Source: Kappaphycus alvarezii | Lineage: Eukaryota; Rhodophyta; Florideophyceae; Gigartinales; Solieriaceae | Assembly (NCBI GenBank): GCA_002205965.3 | Contig: NADL03000122.1 | Coordinates: 203,099 to 267,098 of the forward strand | Direction of reading: 5' to 3' | DNA length: 64,000 nt | In this document: one piece after another, positions 54,944 through 64,000 of the stretch | How positions within the stretch are numbered: position 1 is the stretch's first letter | How the letters are laid out: each line of letters starts with the position of its first letter | Position numbers and translations under genes: made by a program | Notes under the pieces: model-generated | Told to the model about the DNA's origin: nothing | Database searches by the model: none | The model's input: only the letters and a program-made list of their open reading frames with translations

Positions 54944-55212
54944 GGGGTGATTTACTGACTCGAGATGTAGGACGGATATTTTCTGAGACGAGGGGAGACA
55001 ATCCTGTTTATTGGAAGTTCTGAAAAGGATAACGCATGAGGCTAGACTATCTCACAAGGCTGGTGTAACGACAGCCTTACGACATGCTGCTTTGGACAAA
55101 AACGTCTCCACCTTGTATTCCATTACAATGGAAAAGGTAACCATCTACTTTATATTTGCATCTTAATATTATGTACAGATCGAGGGTTCATTTGCTGCCG
55201 CAAATAAGCTGA
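54944..55212 (-). mobile_element. LINE I 3' end (-)
   Basis: Starts GGGGAATTTGGGGTGATTTA (reversed tail) and matches 25030-25350 in order. Adjoins the separate LINE I copy that ends at 55213. Confidence 0.6.
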
Positions 55213-56988
55213 GTGTAAATGGGGGTTAATTTACTGTGGTAGATATGTGGGTTGGTATCCAGTAAATTTGTACCGGAGCGTAGATATCGTATCATTGTCA
55301 AGCCAATTGCGAAACCGTACAATGCGTCGAAAGCTGTGGATGGCACTCCAATCTACCAGAAGGTGGAAGGGAGGCCAGCCAGCAAACAAGCGGCATTGGA
55401 GGTTACTGTCAAAGCGGAGTGCCGCTGTAAAAGAATGGCTCCAACCTTCGAAAACCGTTCCATTGCGCGGGTGGCAACGGTTCCCGCGAGTTCCTTGACG
55501 ACGGAGAACGCCGCCGGATGCCAACCTTCAAGCGTTGAGATGGGAACAGGAACCAGCCTGTTTCTCCCAGGCAGCTCAGCAAGGAACCCTTGGTATTTCC
55601 GCTGCTTCTCTGCGTGAGCTGCGTTGAGGCTTATGGGTTGAAAGCCCTGGCTCTTGCGTGGGAGGGAGCGAGCGGGTTGACAAAGGTTACGTCGAAATAC
55701 TCCGTGCCACCGCCGGCTCCCATCGCCTTGATATCCGGCCTCGTCCTGTTTTGGTAGTGTAGACGAGGTTCGATGAATGGACGTCGGGCGGCTCTTGCAA
55801 GGTCGTTCCCCAGTAAAGTCACCTGGTTGTTATGGCGAGTATTCCGCTCGCAGCCATAGCGACAATGTACCAAGTGGTCCCCGTAGATATCCAGCATTTC
55901 ATGGCATCCTGCTTTGGGGCAAGGGGTACCTGGGGCGAATAAAGGGGTTTGGCAACAGTACTGGAATCACACGAAAAAGTCTTTGCTCCTGATGTGCGTC
56001 CTCAGTCCAGGGCAAGGTGCAAAGTCGACCCAGCCTTTGGCACCGGGGAGGGACATGCTAGCGCGGAAGGCGCGGGTGCGGATGTTTCCGAGCGGCAAGG
56101 CCTCTTGCGCACCCATATGAATTGCATCTGTTAGCTTCTTCTGCGATGGTGGGTTGGATGAGCAGAAATTGCTAAACGGAATTCGTTCTGAGGGTCGACA
56201 AGAGGCGCTCCATGTGGTAAAGGCGGCTGTAGCATCCTCGTACTGTGTCAGGTCTTGAACACAGGACGGCAAAGACTTCTCGCATAACTGCTGCGTCGCG
56301 GCGTTAGACGCAAGAAACGAAGCGGCGGCGACATCTCGCGCGGAGGAGAGGCCGATTCCCAAGGTTGGCTTCTTCTCCTGTAGTGCCTTAATGGGCAGTT
56401 GCAGCTCCTTGAATATACAGTTGTCTAGCATTCCACCCGCTAAAGTGCGGTCGAAGTATTCGGCCCCTTTCCACGTACAGGAGGGCGGCACAACTCGCAA
56501 GAGGTATCCCACTTTGCAAACACCAAAGCAGTTGCGCAGTAGTTGGAATGAAGCGTGCGCGTCCTCGATTTCCATAACAGCGTTAAGTAAAGGCTCAAGG
56601 GAGTATACATGGTCCAGGAAGTATTGTTCCATGAACGTTTGGGAGCCGACTGGCGCGTTCAAAACCGAAGTAACAGCACTGTATTCCTGCCGCATATAAC
56701 AGAGGTATGCGGACTGAACCGACGCGAAGGGGGCGGTGGGCCACCATACTTTGCATTTCGAGACTGCCAGATGGAGACCACGACGTTTGGCCTCGGGAGA
56801 AGACAGAACCTCGATTACCTTGAGTATATCCTTGTGTTTGGCTACAATGTAGCCATCGTCGTGATACCAAAGCTCCAAAAGCAGTGTGTCTACCCCTTTG
56901 TCCTCGTCAGGGGATCCCGACAATAGCTCTTTGATCTTTAGGGCGATGGGGTGGAGTACAAGAGCGAAAAGCAATCCGCTGAGCGGGT
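55213..56988 (-). pseudogene. LINE I RT, zinc and C-terminal domains
   Basis: The most complete family I copy. It starts at 56988 in RT motif B (NPLSGLLFALVLHPIAL), so the fingers and motif A are lost where the Ty3 LTR begins. Motif C is WYHDDGYIVA (Asp pair kept). A long thumb/connection follows (FQLLRNCFGVCKVGYLLRVV, ALQEKKPTLGIGLSSARDVA), then ASMSLPGAKGWVDFAPCPGL, a frame change, and MLDIYGDHLVHCRYGCERN, RPDIKAMGAGG and FDVTFVNPLAPSH. The end of the ORF (GGWHPAAFSVVKELA) lies in other frames at 55230-55620. The 3' end at 55213 is CAGTAAATTAACCCCCATTT..AC. Frameshifts inactivate it. Confidence 0.85.
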
Positions 56989-57293
56989 TGATAGGGGTAA
57001 ATCAACGGGGGAAGAGATCCTCAGAACCAATTACCCTGAGAAGGAGGTGTTGCGAGCGACAAAAGTGCTGCCGTGGTATTGTTGAACGAACAAAAGGGAG
57101 TGTATATAGAAGAGAGTTGAGGAAGCTACAAGCAAGTATAAAAGGGGCAGGGTCTACGACCGACGCTCTGCGACTAGCGTAAGAAAAAGTTTTCTTGGGT
57201 CTGAAGTTGACTCTCAACTTCCTACTACTCGGGACTTGGCTTGAAGTTGTCTGCCAACTTGCTTGACCTCTCCATGAGGAAGCAGTTTACTCA

Positions 57294-57304
57294 GCTTATA
57301 TAGA
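57294..57304 (-). promoter_or_regulatory. TATA box of the LTR promoter
   Basis: CTATATAAGCT on the minus strand, at the equivalent place in the LTRs at 7241, 21525, 25718 (degenerate) and 49482. It lies downstream of the acidic ORF, which puts that ORF in U3. Confidence 0.55.
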
Positions 57305-57430
57305 CTTTTGGCTACCCCTAAAGTCCGAACAAAACTACAGAAGATACCAAGAAATGCATAAAAATACTTTGTGTGGACAATATACTCTAAGCAAAAGATA
57401 CTTAAGAAACTAACAATTAATTTGGTCCTC

Positions 57431-58054
57431 TTATTTCCCATTCTCTAAATCAGATCCAAACAACTCCTCTAAAATATCCATGCTGTCCAAGCAGTCCCCA
57501 CAAATATCTGCGAATGGCTCACAACTCTCTATTTCCCCCTGGGAGATATCTAGACTACTAAAGATATCTCCATCCGGTTCCATCGTGGGCACAACTTGAT
57601 CCATACTCTCTATTCCAGGCCCCACCGTCCAACACTTTCCATGCCCCCTGTTCCTCATCCTCTCCTCTCCTCCTCCTCATCTCTCTCCTCTCCTCTCTCA
57701 TCCTCCTCTCCTCTTCTCATCCTCCTCATCCTCTTCCTCCTCTTCCTCCTCCTCCTCATCCTCCTCATCCTCCTCCTCCTCATCTTCCTGAGCATCGTAC
57801 ACTAGCTCAGGGGCTAACCATTCCTCGAAGGACTCCCCGCTCTCCTCCTCGACCTTCTCAGCCTCTCCCGGACTTACCTCCCTCGCTTCTTCTTCTATGA
57901 AGAGGCGGCGCACGAACTCGATGATTTGCTTCTTTGTTTGCCGCCGGATGTAGTCGTCGGCATCGGTTGGCCCGTAGGCGGCGAGACGAAGGCCATTGAT
58001 GGAACGGGAAGGGCGGTTTTTGGAAATAGGGACAGAGGGGCGAAGGTTGCTCAT
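57431..58054 (-). pseudogene. LTR-encoded acidic protein, copy 3 (one frameshift)
   Basis: From 58054: MSNLRPSVPISKNRPSRSI, LRLAAYGPTDADDYIRRQTK, IIEFVRRLFIEEEAREVSPG, then EEWLAPELVYDAQ and a run of more than 30 acidic residues ending at 57698. The C-terminal part continues in another frame (57658-57431): MDQVVPTMEPDGDIFSSLD, PFADICGDCLDSMDILEELF, ending GSDLENGK. The shift lies in the TCC/CTC microsatellite, a likely slippage site. The whole protein would be about 200-270 residues. No signal peptide or membrane segment. Function unknown; conserved ends around a length-variable acidic middle suggest two small binding modules. Confidence 0.7.
57655..57795. repeat. TCC/CTC pyrimidine microsatellite
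   Basis: Irregular (TCC)n and (CTCTC)n encoding the Glu/Asp run of the acidic ORF on the minus strand. Confidence 0.85.
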
Positions 58055-58426
58055 TGTGATAGACGTTGGGGAACAGGAGGCAATGTGGGTGTTTGGGTGT
58101 GTGGGGGAGAGGGGTGATGAGTAAAATGATCGGGGGCATTTGGAACTTAGAATAAAGGGGTTTAAATAGGCTCCCGGGGCAGGTTCTATAGATTAGGAAT
58201 AGGTAAAATAAATCTGCAAGGGATTTTGCAATAGTGCATTTGCGCCCTTCTTCTCAAAAAAAGGCGAATTTGGAGGAGGAGGTAAGCTAAAAGGGAAAAG
58301 GGACTTGATTCGGGGTCGATTCAGAGGGTTAAATACAGTATAAAAATATCTAGATAAAATGGAAGTAAATTTGGAAATGACGGTTGGAGAAGTTAGGGGC
58401 GGGATCGTTGTAGGTTGCTGGATTAC

Positions 58427-58511
58427 ACGAGGGGAGGACCATTTCCTGTATAACGTGAAGGGAGGACCATTTCCTGTATTAAATGAGGGGAGGACCATTT
58501 TTTGTATTACA
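58427..58511. repeat. Three tandem ~30-bp repeats at the LTR edge
   Basis: Three units of GGGAGGACCATTTCCTGTAT with short variable spacers; the last ends at the LTR terminus. Confidence 0.85.
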
Positions 58512-58524
58512 CGCCCCCTTTCTC
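58512..58524 (-). promoter_or_regulatory. Polypurine tract (second-strand primer)
   Basis: GAGAAAGGGGGCG on the minus strand, directly before the LTR start TGTAATAC and 20 bp after the pol stop codon. Confidence 0.85.
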
Positions 58525-58544
58525 AAGGCGAACGTCCCGGGTCG

Positions 58545-60422
58545 TCACTGCTCTTCTTCTGCTTCCGTTAGTGTTCGCTGTCTTATTGATAAGATGTATG
58601 GTCTCTCAAACGGGTACGGATGCAACTGATTACCAATATGATGCTCTAAAAAGTAGGTTCGCATTACTGGTACCTCACTTTGTAGCATAGCCTCATATAT
58701 TGGTTTGATCACATCGAGGTGGGGTTGAATACATTCTTCTTCCGTGACTCTTCCGAATCTTCCAAGAGTGAAAAAATATATGTGATATGCAAACTCTTCT
58801 GGAAGATGCCGGAGGAATGGATGTCGATAAGAAAAGAAGACGCGCATCATCAAGAACGAATCTTCGTAAGATAAGTGCGGTCCATGTAGCGCCCTAAAAC
58901 ATAAACAGATGCTTATCATGAAATAAGAAATGACCTGCGCATCGTTCGCATCCTCGGAGATATTGCGCAGCCAAAAAGATAATCTTCTTCTTCCGACTGT
59001 ATGCTGTGCATGGTTGTGAAGGAGAGCTAGAGATGAAGTTGTGGTGGACGGTCCCGATGAATGGCCGCGACCAGCTCCTGACGTACTGGGACCTGCACGA
59101 GGTCCTCTCGGGGGACGACCGGAACCTCTTCTGGGCGGGTTGTTGTCTCCTGAAGGTCCTCCTCTGGTCATCATCACTGCTTCAGGAGGATCCTCGCCGC
59201 CTCCAACGTTCCCAATTTGTGGCGGAGAAACGTAAGGTTCCCATAGAGGATACGGGACCAGCCTGTATTCCATATCCGGGGGTAAGGCGTAACCTCTCAG
59301 TCGCACGTCTTGGTTGTTCTTGAGAAATACGTAAATTGGACGGATAATATTCAGATACGTTTGCGACAAGTCTCCAGCAGCTACCATTCCATATCTTCCT
59401 ATAGAGTAATGATATATTACCTCCACAAACTCTGGACCTGCTTCCGTGAACCTTCCGTTTTGGAATGAAAATAGAACTCTTATTAATAGTCGGAAATCTT
59501 CTTCAGGTAGCAATGGTCCGTTCAACGTACGAAAACATAGGCATATATTAATGTAGAAATGGATGATTACGTGGAGTTCGTAGTAGTCCCGCGTAACCGA
59601 GATGATCCATTCCCAGGCCCTTTTTCCTCCCATAGGAATCATTCTATAGTTAAAGATGAGTATGCCCCGTGGTTGCGCATAGTCCTGTGTGAGAAGGAAT
59701 TCTTCAGGCCTCTGATGGTAAGGGACCAGACGACGTGCATGGATGGCCCTCCTTGATCTCTTCCCTGAGCTTGAACAGAGCTGATAGTGCGGGTGTCTTT
59801 CCTCCGTGACGATGCAAGGGTTCGAGTACTTGGTTTGGAAGGCCGGCCACTTCACAGCCTGCTGCATTGCTTTTCCATGTACTACAAGTACTTTAGAGCC
59901 AACTGAAAAGGTTCTGACTGCAGGTTCTGCATCCTTATTTCTTGTCTGTGTTAGCGCGCGGTGTGATCTCCAGCCTTCGGTGGCCAGTAGTTCAACTTCC
60001 CTACTCTCTTCATCGATAATATTTGTTTCCATGTCTCTCTGTAACATTCTAGGAGCCCTTCCGTACATTAGCTCGAATGGTGAGCGTCCATTTCTTCCTC
60101 TTCTTCGACGGTAGCCGTATAACACTTTTGGTAAGGCATCTTCCCACTGGATTTCATTCTCCAACATAGTTTTCGATATTGCTCGTTTGATGGTTCCAAC
60201 CATCCTCTCCGCTTTCCCGTTGGACATAGGAGCGTATGCGAGAACGGTCTTCAGCTGAATCCCTTTCTCTTCCAAAAAACGAAGCAGTGAAGTTGCAGTA
60301 AAACAAAGGGCGTTATCCGAGATGATCCTTTTTGGAAGACCAAACGGTTCAATTATTTCTTTTTCGATGAATCTCAGTACCACCTCAGCATTTGCCTCCT
60401 CGATGCAACTGCTATTGGCCAT
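58545..60422 (-). pseudogene. pol: Ty3 pol, second part: integrase core plus duplicated C-terminal domain
   Basis: 625 open codons. Residues 8-120: integrase core, with the second catalytic Asp36 (IISDNALCF) and Glu72 (SNGKAERMVG). 165-240: integrase C-terminal module (VGSKVLVVHGK, then RRAIHARRLVPYHQRP). 268-398: first copy and 480-612: second copy of an unrecognised domain (ICLCFRTLNGP / ICLCFRALHGP; GRYGMV / GRFGRV; PYPLWEPY / PYPFERPY). 400-465: a Gly/Pro/Ser linker. No chromodomain is seen. The first integrase Asp is in the upstream ORF; the frames meet near 60400 and differ by one base. The ATG at 60422 is therefore not a real start. Confidence 0.85.
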
Positions 60423-62262
60423 CCAGTAAGATGTTCCACCCCTATAAGGAGATATTTGTTTCCGGAAGAAGTTTCCTTGAACGGGCCCGCGAAGTCAATT
60501 GAGAAGGTTTCAAAGAGACCGGAAACTGGAAAACTTAGAGTTGTCTTATACTTCCGTATTGGAGTGAATTTTTGGCAGTTGTCGCAGCTTTTCACGAAGT
60601 TATAGACGTCCTTATGGATACCGGGCCACCAGAATCTCTCAGTTACGAATGTTTTGGTTGTTTCGAGATCCCAATGCCCTAGCTCATCATGGAAAGTCCT
60701 CAAGATCTTCATTCTTTCTTTCAAAGGGGCCACTAGTCGGGGACCGGCTTTAGTGTGCCGGAAAAGTTTCCCATTCCACAATGTAAAAGCCTTTTGATTC
60801 CTGCGTACCCAATTTCGGTGTTCAAGATCAACCTTTCTCATTTCTAGTCCATCGAGGAATTTGATCAGTCCGTGAATATTAGCTTCGTACTCGTTATCGT
60901 TCGGCAACTGCAACTCGGCGACTCCGACGATGTCCTCCGAAGCTTTTTCATTTGGAATCAGTGCGTCCCTCAAGCGGGATAGGTAATCGGCAGGCTGATT
61001 ATTGCGTCCGGGTCTATACACAATTTCAAACCGATATTCTGCGAAAATGTCGAGCCATCGGGCCAAGCGGTGATGTACATCCTTCTTTTGGAATGCTGTT
61101 TTAAGTGCCTGGTGATCAGTTATCAAGACAAATTTCTCGAGTGATAAAAGGTATACGCGAAACTTTTTCAGCGCGAAGACGACAGCTAGCGCTTCTTTCT
61201 CGCAGACTGAGTATCTCTTTTCCGCGTCATTCAGAGTTCGGCTTGCGAATTGAACAGGGTGTAGTCTTCCGTTTTCATCTTTTTGGGACAAAACGGCACC
61301 CAAAGACCGTTCTGAGGCATCTGTCTCCACAACGAATGGTCTCTTGAAATCTGGGTACATGAGAACTGGGGGGACACATAGCTTATCTTTAAGCTCCTGA
61401 AATGCAGTTTCCATTTCCTTGTTCCAGTAAAATTTTCCGTTCTTCGTAGTGCTGGCATGTAACGGTGCTGCAGTCTTGGCGAAATCTTTGATAAATCTTC
61501 TGTAATATGAGGCCAGTCCTAAGAAGCTTCGGACCTCCGTCTTTGAAGCGGGCCTTGGTGCCAACTTTATTTTTTTCGTTTTCTCTGGATCCACTCTAAT
61601 TCCCTCTTGGTCGACGATATGACCGAGTAATTGGATAGAAGTTTTCGCAAAGAAGCATTTGCTCAACTTAATTTTCAAGCTATACTCCGATATCCTCTCC
61701 ACAACTGTCTTGACGTGCGAGATGTGCTGATCCAATGTTTCTGAGAATATGACGACATCATCGATATAGACTCTTGCGAATGGAAGTCCTTTCAAAACCT
61801 CGTTCATCATTCTTTGGAATGTAGCTGGTGCATTCATGAGACCAAAAGGCATCACTTCGAACCTGAACGTACCGGCTTTGCTGGTAAAGGTTGTTTTTTC
61901 CTTACATTTTTCATCCAATGGAATCTGCCAATAGCCAGTGTAAAGGTCAATTGAGGTGAAATATCTCCCGTCCTTCAGGTCCTCGAGGATCTCCTCCATG
62001 TTCGGAATCGGAAATCGATCGGGTATCATTCTCTGGTTCAGTTGTCGGTAATCGACGCAAAAACGCAGCTTTCCATCCTTCTTTGGTGCGACCACAACTG
62101 GAAACGACCATGGGGATGAAACTGGTCGAATAATATCATTTTTCAGCATACTTGTAACATTTTCTGAGATAAATTGGTCATATTTTGGCGGTTGACGTCT
62201 AGGCTTGTGGTAAATCGGTTGAGTGTCGGTAAGTTCGAACGAGTGAGTAACCGGTACACTTG
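60374..62262 (-). pseudogene. pol: Ty3 pol, first part: RT, RNase H, integrase N-terminus
   Basis: 591 codons from the first Met at 62149; the same frame is open upstream to 62262, where a conserved-looking lead-in (VTHSFELTD) begins after a TGA. Residue numbers from 62149. RT: FPVVVAPKKDGKLRFCVDYR (16-35), FTSIDLYTGYWQI, MPFGLMNAPATFQ, YIDD (128-131). RNase H: ETDAS (Asp277), CEKEA (Glu319), TDHQAL (Asp345), PADYLSR (Asp388). Integrase zinc region: His487, His492, Cys522, Cys525. First catalytic Asp552 (SIDFAGP). All catalytic residues are present. Ends at a TGA made by the frameshift near 60400. Confidence 0.9.
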
Positions 62263-62441
62263 CTTGTCAAATCTGAAACGCTCCATGCAATTACTTCGGA
62301 AGATGTTAACATGTCGGATATTTTCAGTGAGGCGGGGGCGGGAAGGTGCTGCACTTTTCCTTGGATTTCTGCCATTTGGCGCCCTTTTTCTTCTTGATCC
62401 TCAACCTCAATATTTTGAAGGACCTCTTCCGTCGTGCTCAC
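62199..62441 (-). pseudogene. Gag-pol linker in a shifted frame
   Basis: Between the gag stop (62438) and the RT frame, a third frame is open and protein-like (EEVLQNIEVEDQEEKGRQM, SDMLTSSEVIAWSVS), whereas the gag/RT frame has two stops here. Since gag and RT are in the same frame, two compensating single-base changes are the simplest explanation. Programmed shifting is possible but would need two events. Confidence 0.55.
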
Positions 62442-64000
62442 ATCTTCATATATGGAATTCGCGTATTCTTATTTTCTTTGCAAAGGTAATCTTCTTTCAT
62501 GCTCCGAATTCTGTCCTTTGATTCGATATCATCGCAAAAAGAAACACATTCGGGTTTCAAACTTATCCTAGAATCCCAGTCGTCATCTGTTTCAAACCCG
62601 GAATCATAATCGTCCCATGCCATGTTCATTAACCCCCGAGGGTACCCTTTTCCACTTCCGAAAGTGTTAGTTGGTTCCGAATCTTCGCTGTCATAGCTAG
62701 AAGTGAAATCTTCACTGTCCGTTTCTTTTAAATCTTCAGGATGCGTGCTTTTGTCGAAATCCAGGGGCATCTTCACGGTTCTGCCGTCAATATTAACTGA
62801 AACCATTTGGTTGCCCAAGTCAATGCATGTCCTAGTCTTTCCATGTGGGCAGCCAATGATTGCATCGAAAGGGAGATCCGGCATGACAAGAAAGTCTACA
62901 TCAACTTTAGAGTCCCCAAAGAACACGGAAACCTTGTCAACAGTGCCCATGCATTTTGAGACGGTTCCATCCGCTACAGTTATTTTTCGAGTCGTTGGAG
63001 TAATTTCGAGACCTAGATCTGTCACCAAAGTTTCTGAAATGAGGTTTGGAACAGCACCCGAATCGAAGAGAGCTTGGGTTTTCATACCCAATACTTTGAC
63101 TGGTACCAGCTTAAGACGTCTTGGTGCTGTCGAGGCCGATTGAAGAAACAGTTTCTTACCCTTAGCGGACTTATTAGACCTGATAATTTTTTTGAGTTCT
63201 TTTCTCGCATCCTCTGCGTCGCCCCTCAAAAGTTGACCAAACGTTATCCCAGTTGGGCACGATGCAAGCTCAGCCACCAAATTGTACCTCTTCACATACT
63301 CTAGTACGTCCTTAGAGATACTCTTAACTTTCTTACTCTTTTTCGTCTTCTTGGCCGGAGTGACTCCCACTCCTGGAACAACTTGATCAGACCTCTTGGT
63401 TCGAGGAGGTACAGGTGCTGGGATATGCTCCAGCATTCCATACTCTAGCCTAGGTTTCTTCGATAAAATGTTCCCTTCCCCATCCCTTTTTGTCACATTG
63501 ACTTGACTAATCTCTTCAGCGATGGATACGTTACCGGCATCCGTCAACCTTTGATCCCTTCTATTTTGTAAGATTTTCACCTCTGGTCCTGACTCACTCC
63601 TTGCTTCCGATAAATTTGCTCTTCTGTTGTCTTTAGACCAGCAGTTACTTTCATGATGCCCATATCGACCGCACTTTGCACAACGAGTGTTTCTATGTGG
63701 ATTATCAGGACACCTGTTTGCAAAGTGTCCAGGCTTGTGACAGTAAGAACAGACTTCTGCGGCCTTAGGGGCCCCAGACTGGTTCTTCTTAATGGTAAGA
63801 GTAAGGCTTTCCAACTGCGAGGTTATCATGTCAAGTCGATTATCGAATCGGGTTTCCAACCTTTCTTCCAAGTTTTTGACATCGCTCCTGACAGATTCTA
63901 ATGCCGCTGCACTAGTAGCCGGCCTTTGATAATTCTTTTCAGGATGTACGATAGACATCGATGTGCGGGTTTCCCTCGGTACCTCACTCAGTGACTGAAA
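62438..64000 (-). CDS. gag: Ty3 Gag nucleocapsid and protease (partial; open to window edge)
   Basis: The frame is open from the window edge (no stop before 64000), so Met at 63958 is probably internal and the capsid lies outside. From that Met: a coiled-coil-like segment (20-57, SDVKNLEERLETRFDNRL); two zinc knuckles CSYCHKPGHFANRC (70-83) and CAKCGRYGHHESNC (93-106); a basic linker with PAKKTKKSKKVKS; a retropepsin with the active site LFDSGA (Asp299) and DAIIG (365-369) as the second conserved strand; then an acidic segment (ETDSEDFTSSYDSEDSE). Two knuckles and protease in one frame with Gag are common in Ty3 elements. Stop TGA at 62438. Confidence 0.88.
   Translation of the reverse strand, partial: FQSLSEVPRETRTSMSIVHPEKNYQRPATSAAALESVRSDVKNLEERLETRFDNRLDMITSQLESLTLTIKKNQSGAPKAAEVCSYCHKPGHFANRCPDNPHRNTRCAKCGRYGHHESNCWSKDNRRANLSEARSESGPEVKILQNRRDQRLTDAGNVSIAEEISQVNVTKRDGEGNILSKKPRLEYGMLEHIPAPVPPRTKRSDQVVPGVGVTPAKKTKKSKKVKSISKDVLEYVKRYNLVAELASCPTGITFGQLLRGDAEDARKELKKIIRSNKSAKGKKLFLQSASTAPRRLKLVPVKVLGMKTQALFDSGAVPNLISETLVTDLGLEITPTTRKITVADGTVSKCMGTVDKVSVFFGDSKVDVDFLVMPDLPFDAIIGCPHGKTRTCIDLGNQMVSVNIDGRTVKMPLDFDKSTHPEDLKETDSEDFTSSYDSEDSEPTNTFGSGKGYPRGLMNMAWDDYDSGFETDDDWDSRISLKPECVSFCDDIESKDRIRSMKEDYLCKENKNTRIPYMKM

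Larger units (their letters stand above)
56989..58511 (-). repeat. 3' LTR, 1523 bp, with acidic ORF in U3
   Basis: On the minus strand it runs TGTAATAC ... CCCCTATCA. The right boundary is fixed by the polypurine tract and by pol ending 34 bp away; the left by the start of LINE I sequence and by agreement with the other LTRs. U3 holds the acidic ORF (58054-57431), followed by a TATA box near 57300 and ~300 bp of R-U5. Three ~30-bp repeats lie at its 5' end (58427-58511). Confidence 0.88.
56989..64000 (-). mobile_element. Ty3/gypsy-like LTR retrotransposon (partial, 5' end outside window)
   Basis: Minus-strand order: gag with zinc knuckles and protease (64000-62438), RT-RNase H-integrase (62262-58545), polypurine tract (58524-58512), 3' LTR (58511-56989). 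RT before integrase is the Ty3 order. The 5' LTR and primer-binding site must lie to the right of the window. At least three frame disruptions (near 62440, 62262 and 60400) show that this copy is defective. It inserted into LINE I. Confidence 0.9.

Noticed and set aside
58545-59621. Envelope-like protein at the 3' end of the Ty3 element
   Set aside because: The region is fused in frame to integrase, with no signal peptide, no convincing membrane anchor and no fusion or cleavage motif.

Overview
This is a nuclear fragment from a photosynthetic eukaryote, probably an alga. Two host-type signals support that. An intronless gene at 14503-15315 (-) encodes a DUF1995-family protein with a transit-peptide-like N-terminus, a family typical of plastid-bearing organisms. 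A short AT-rich insert at 15850-16215 carries the end of mitochondrial rps3 followed directly by the start of rpl16, i.e. nuclear mitochondrial DNA. No spliceosomal intron is evident. Intronless genes in a transposon-dense genome would fit a florideophyte red alga, but this is inference and the species is not identifiable by eye. No bacterial operon, CRISPR array, rRNA gene or convincing tRNA was seen.

Most of the window is layered transposons. (1) LINE-type retrotransposons of several families (I-V, labels mine) occur as RT and C-terminal-domain fragments at about 2.8-3.8, 4.9-6.1, 6.6-8.75, 20.7-23.5, 32.4-34.6, 44.5-48.5, 49-50.6 and 55.2-57 kb. Family I copies share a 3' tail of the type AGTAAA-N-ACCC-AA-TTT-CCCC and are flanked by 11-12 bp target duplications. 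Some copies are only tails of 46-130 bp. (2) A Ty3/gypsy-like element enters from the right edge (56989-64000, -): gag/protease, RT-RNase H-integrase, and a pol C-terminus holding two copies of an unrecognised ~130-residue domain. It is followed by a polypurine tract and a 1.5-kb LTR. That LTR contains an acidic-protein reading frame in its U3. Solo LTRs of the same family lie at 6936-8514, 25414-26766, 21218-22391 and 49178-49898, with 5-bp target duplications (one imperfect); remnants lie near 1.2 and 9.3 kb. (3) A decayed Ty1/copia element fills 37309-44541 and carries an antisense gag fragment of another copia element.

The most interesting coding unit is a family present three times: 17570-20014 (814 aa), 52216-54648 (810 aa) and a 5'-truncated copy at 24035-24990. 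Its central region reads as a ubiquitin-specific-protease (USP) fold in which the catalytic Cys position is Ser in both full copies, while the His and Asp positions remain. The two full copies alternate between nearly identical and strongly diverged blocks. The unit includes ~0.9 kb of upstream non-coding sequence.

Other structures: an ~850-bp near-perfect foldback (arms ~355 bp) at 13185-14038; a paired repeat at 15535-15745 and 36995-37225; and long AT-rich stretches (9.9-12.8, 26.8-31.2 and 34.7-37.0 kb) where no gene is recognisable. All identifications are by reading the sequence; no database search was run.
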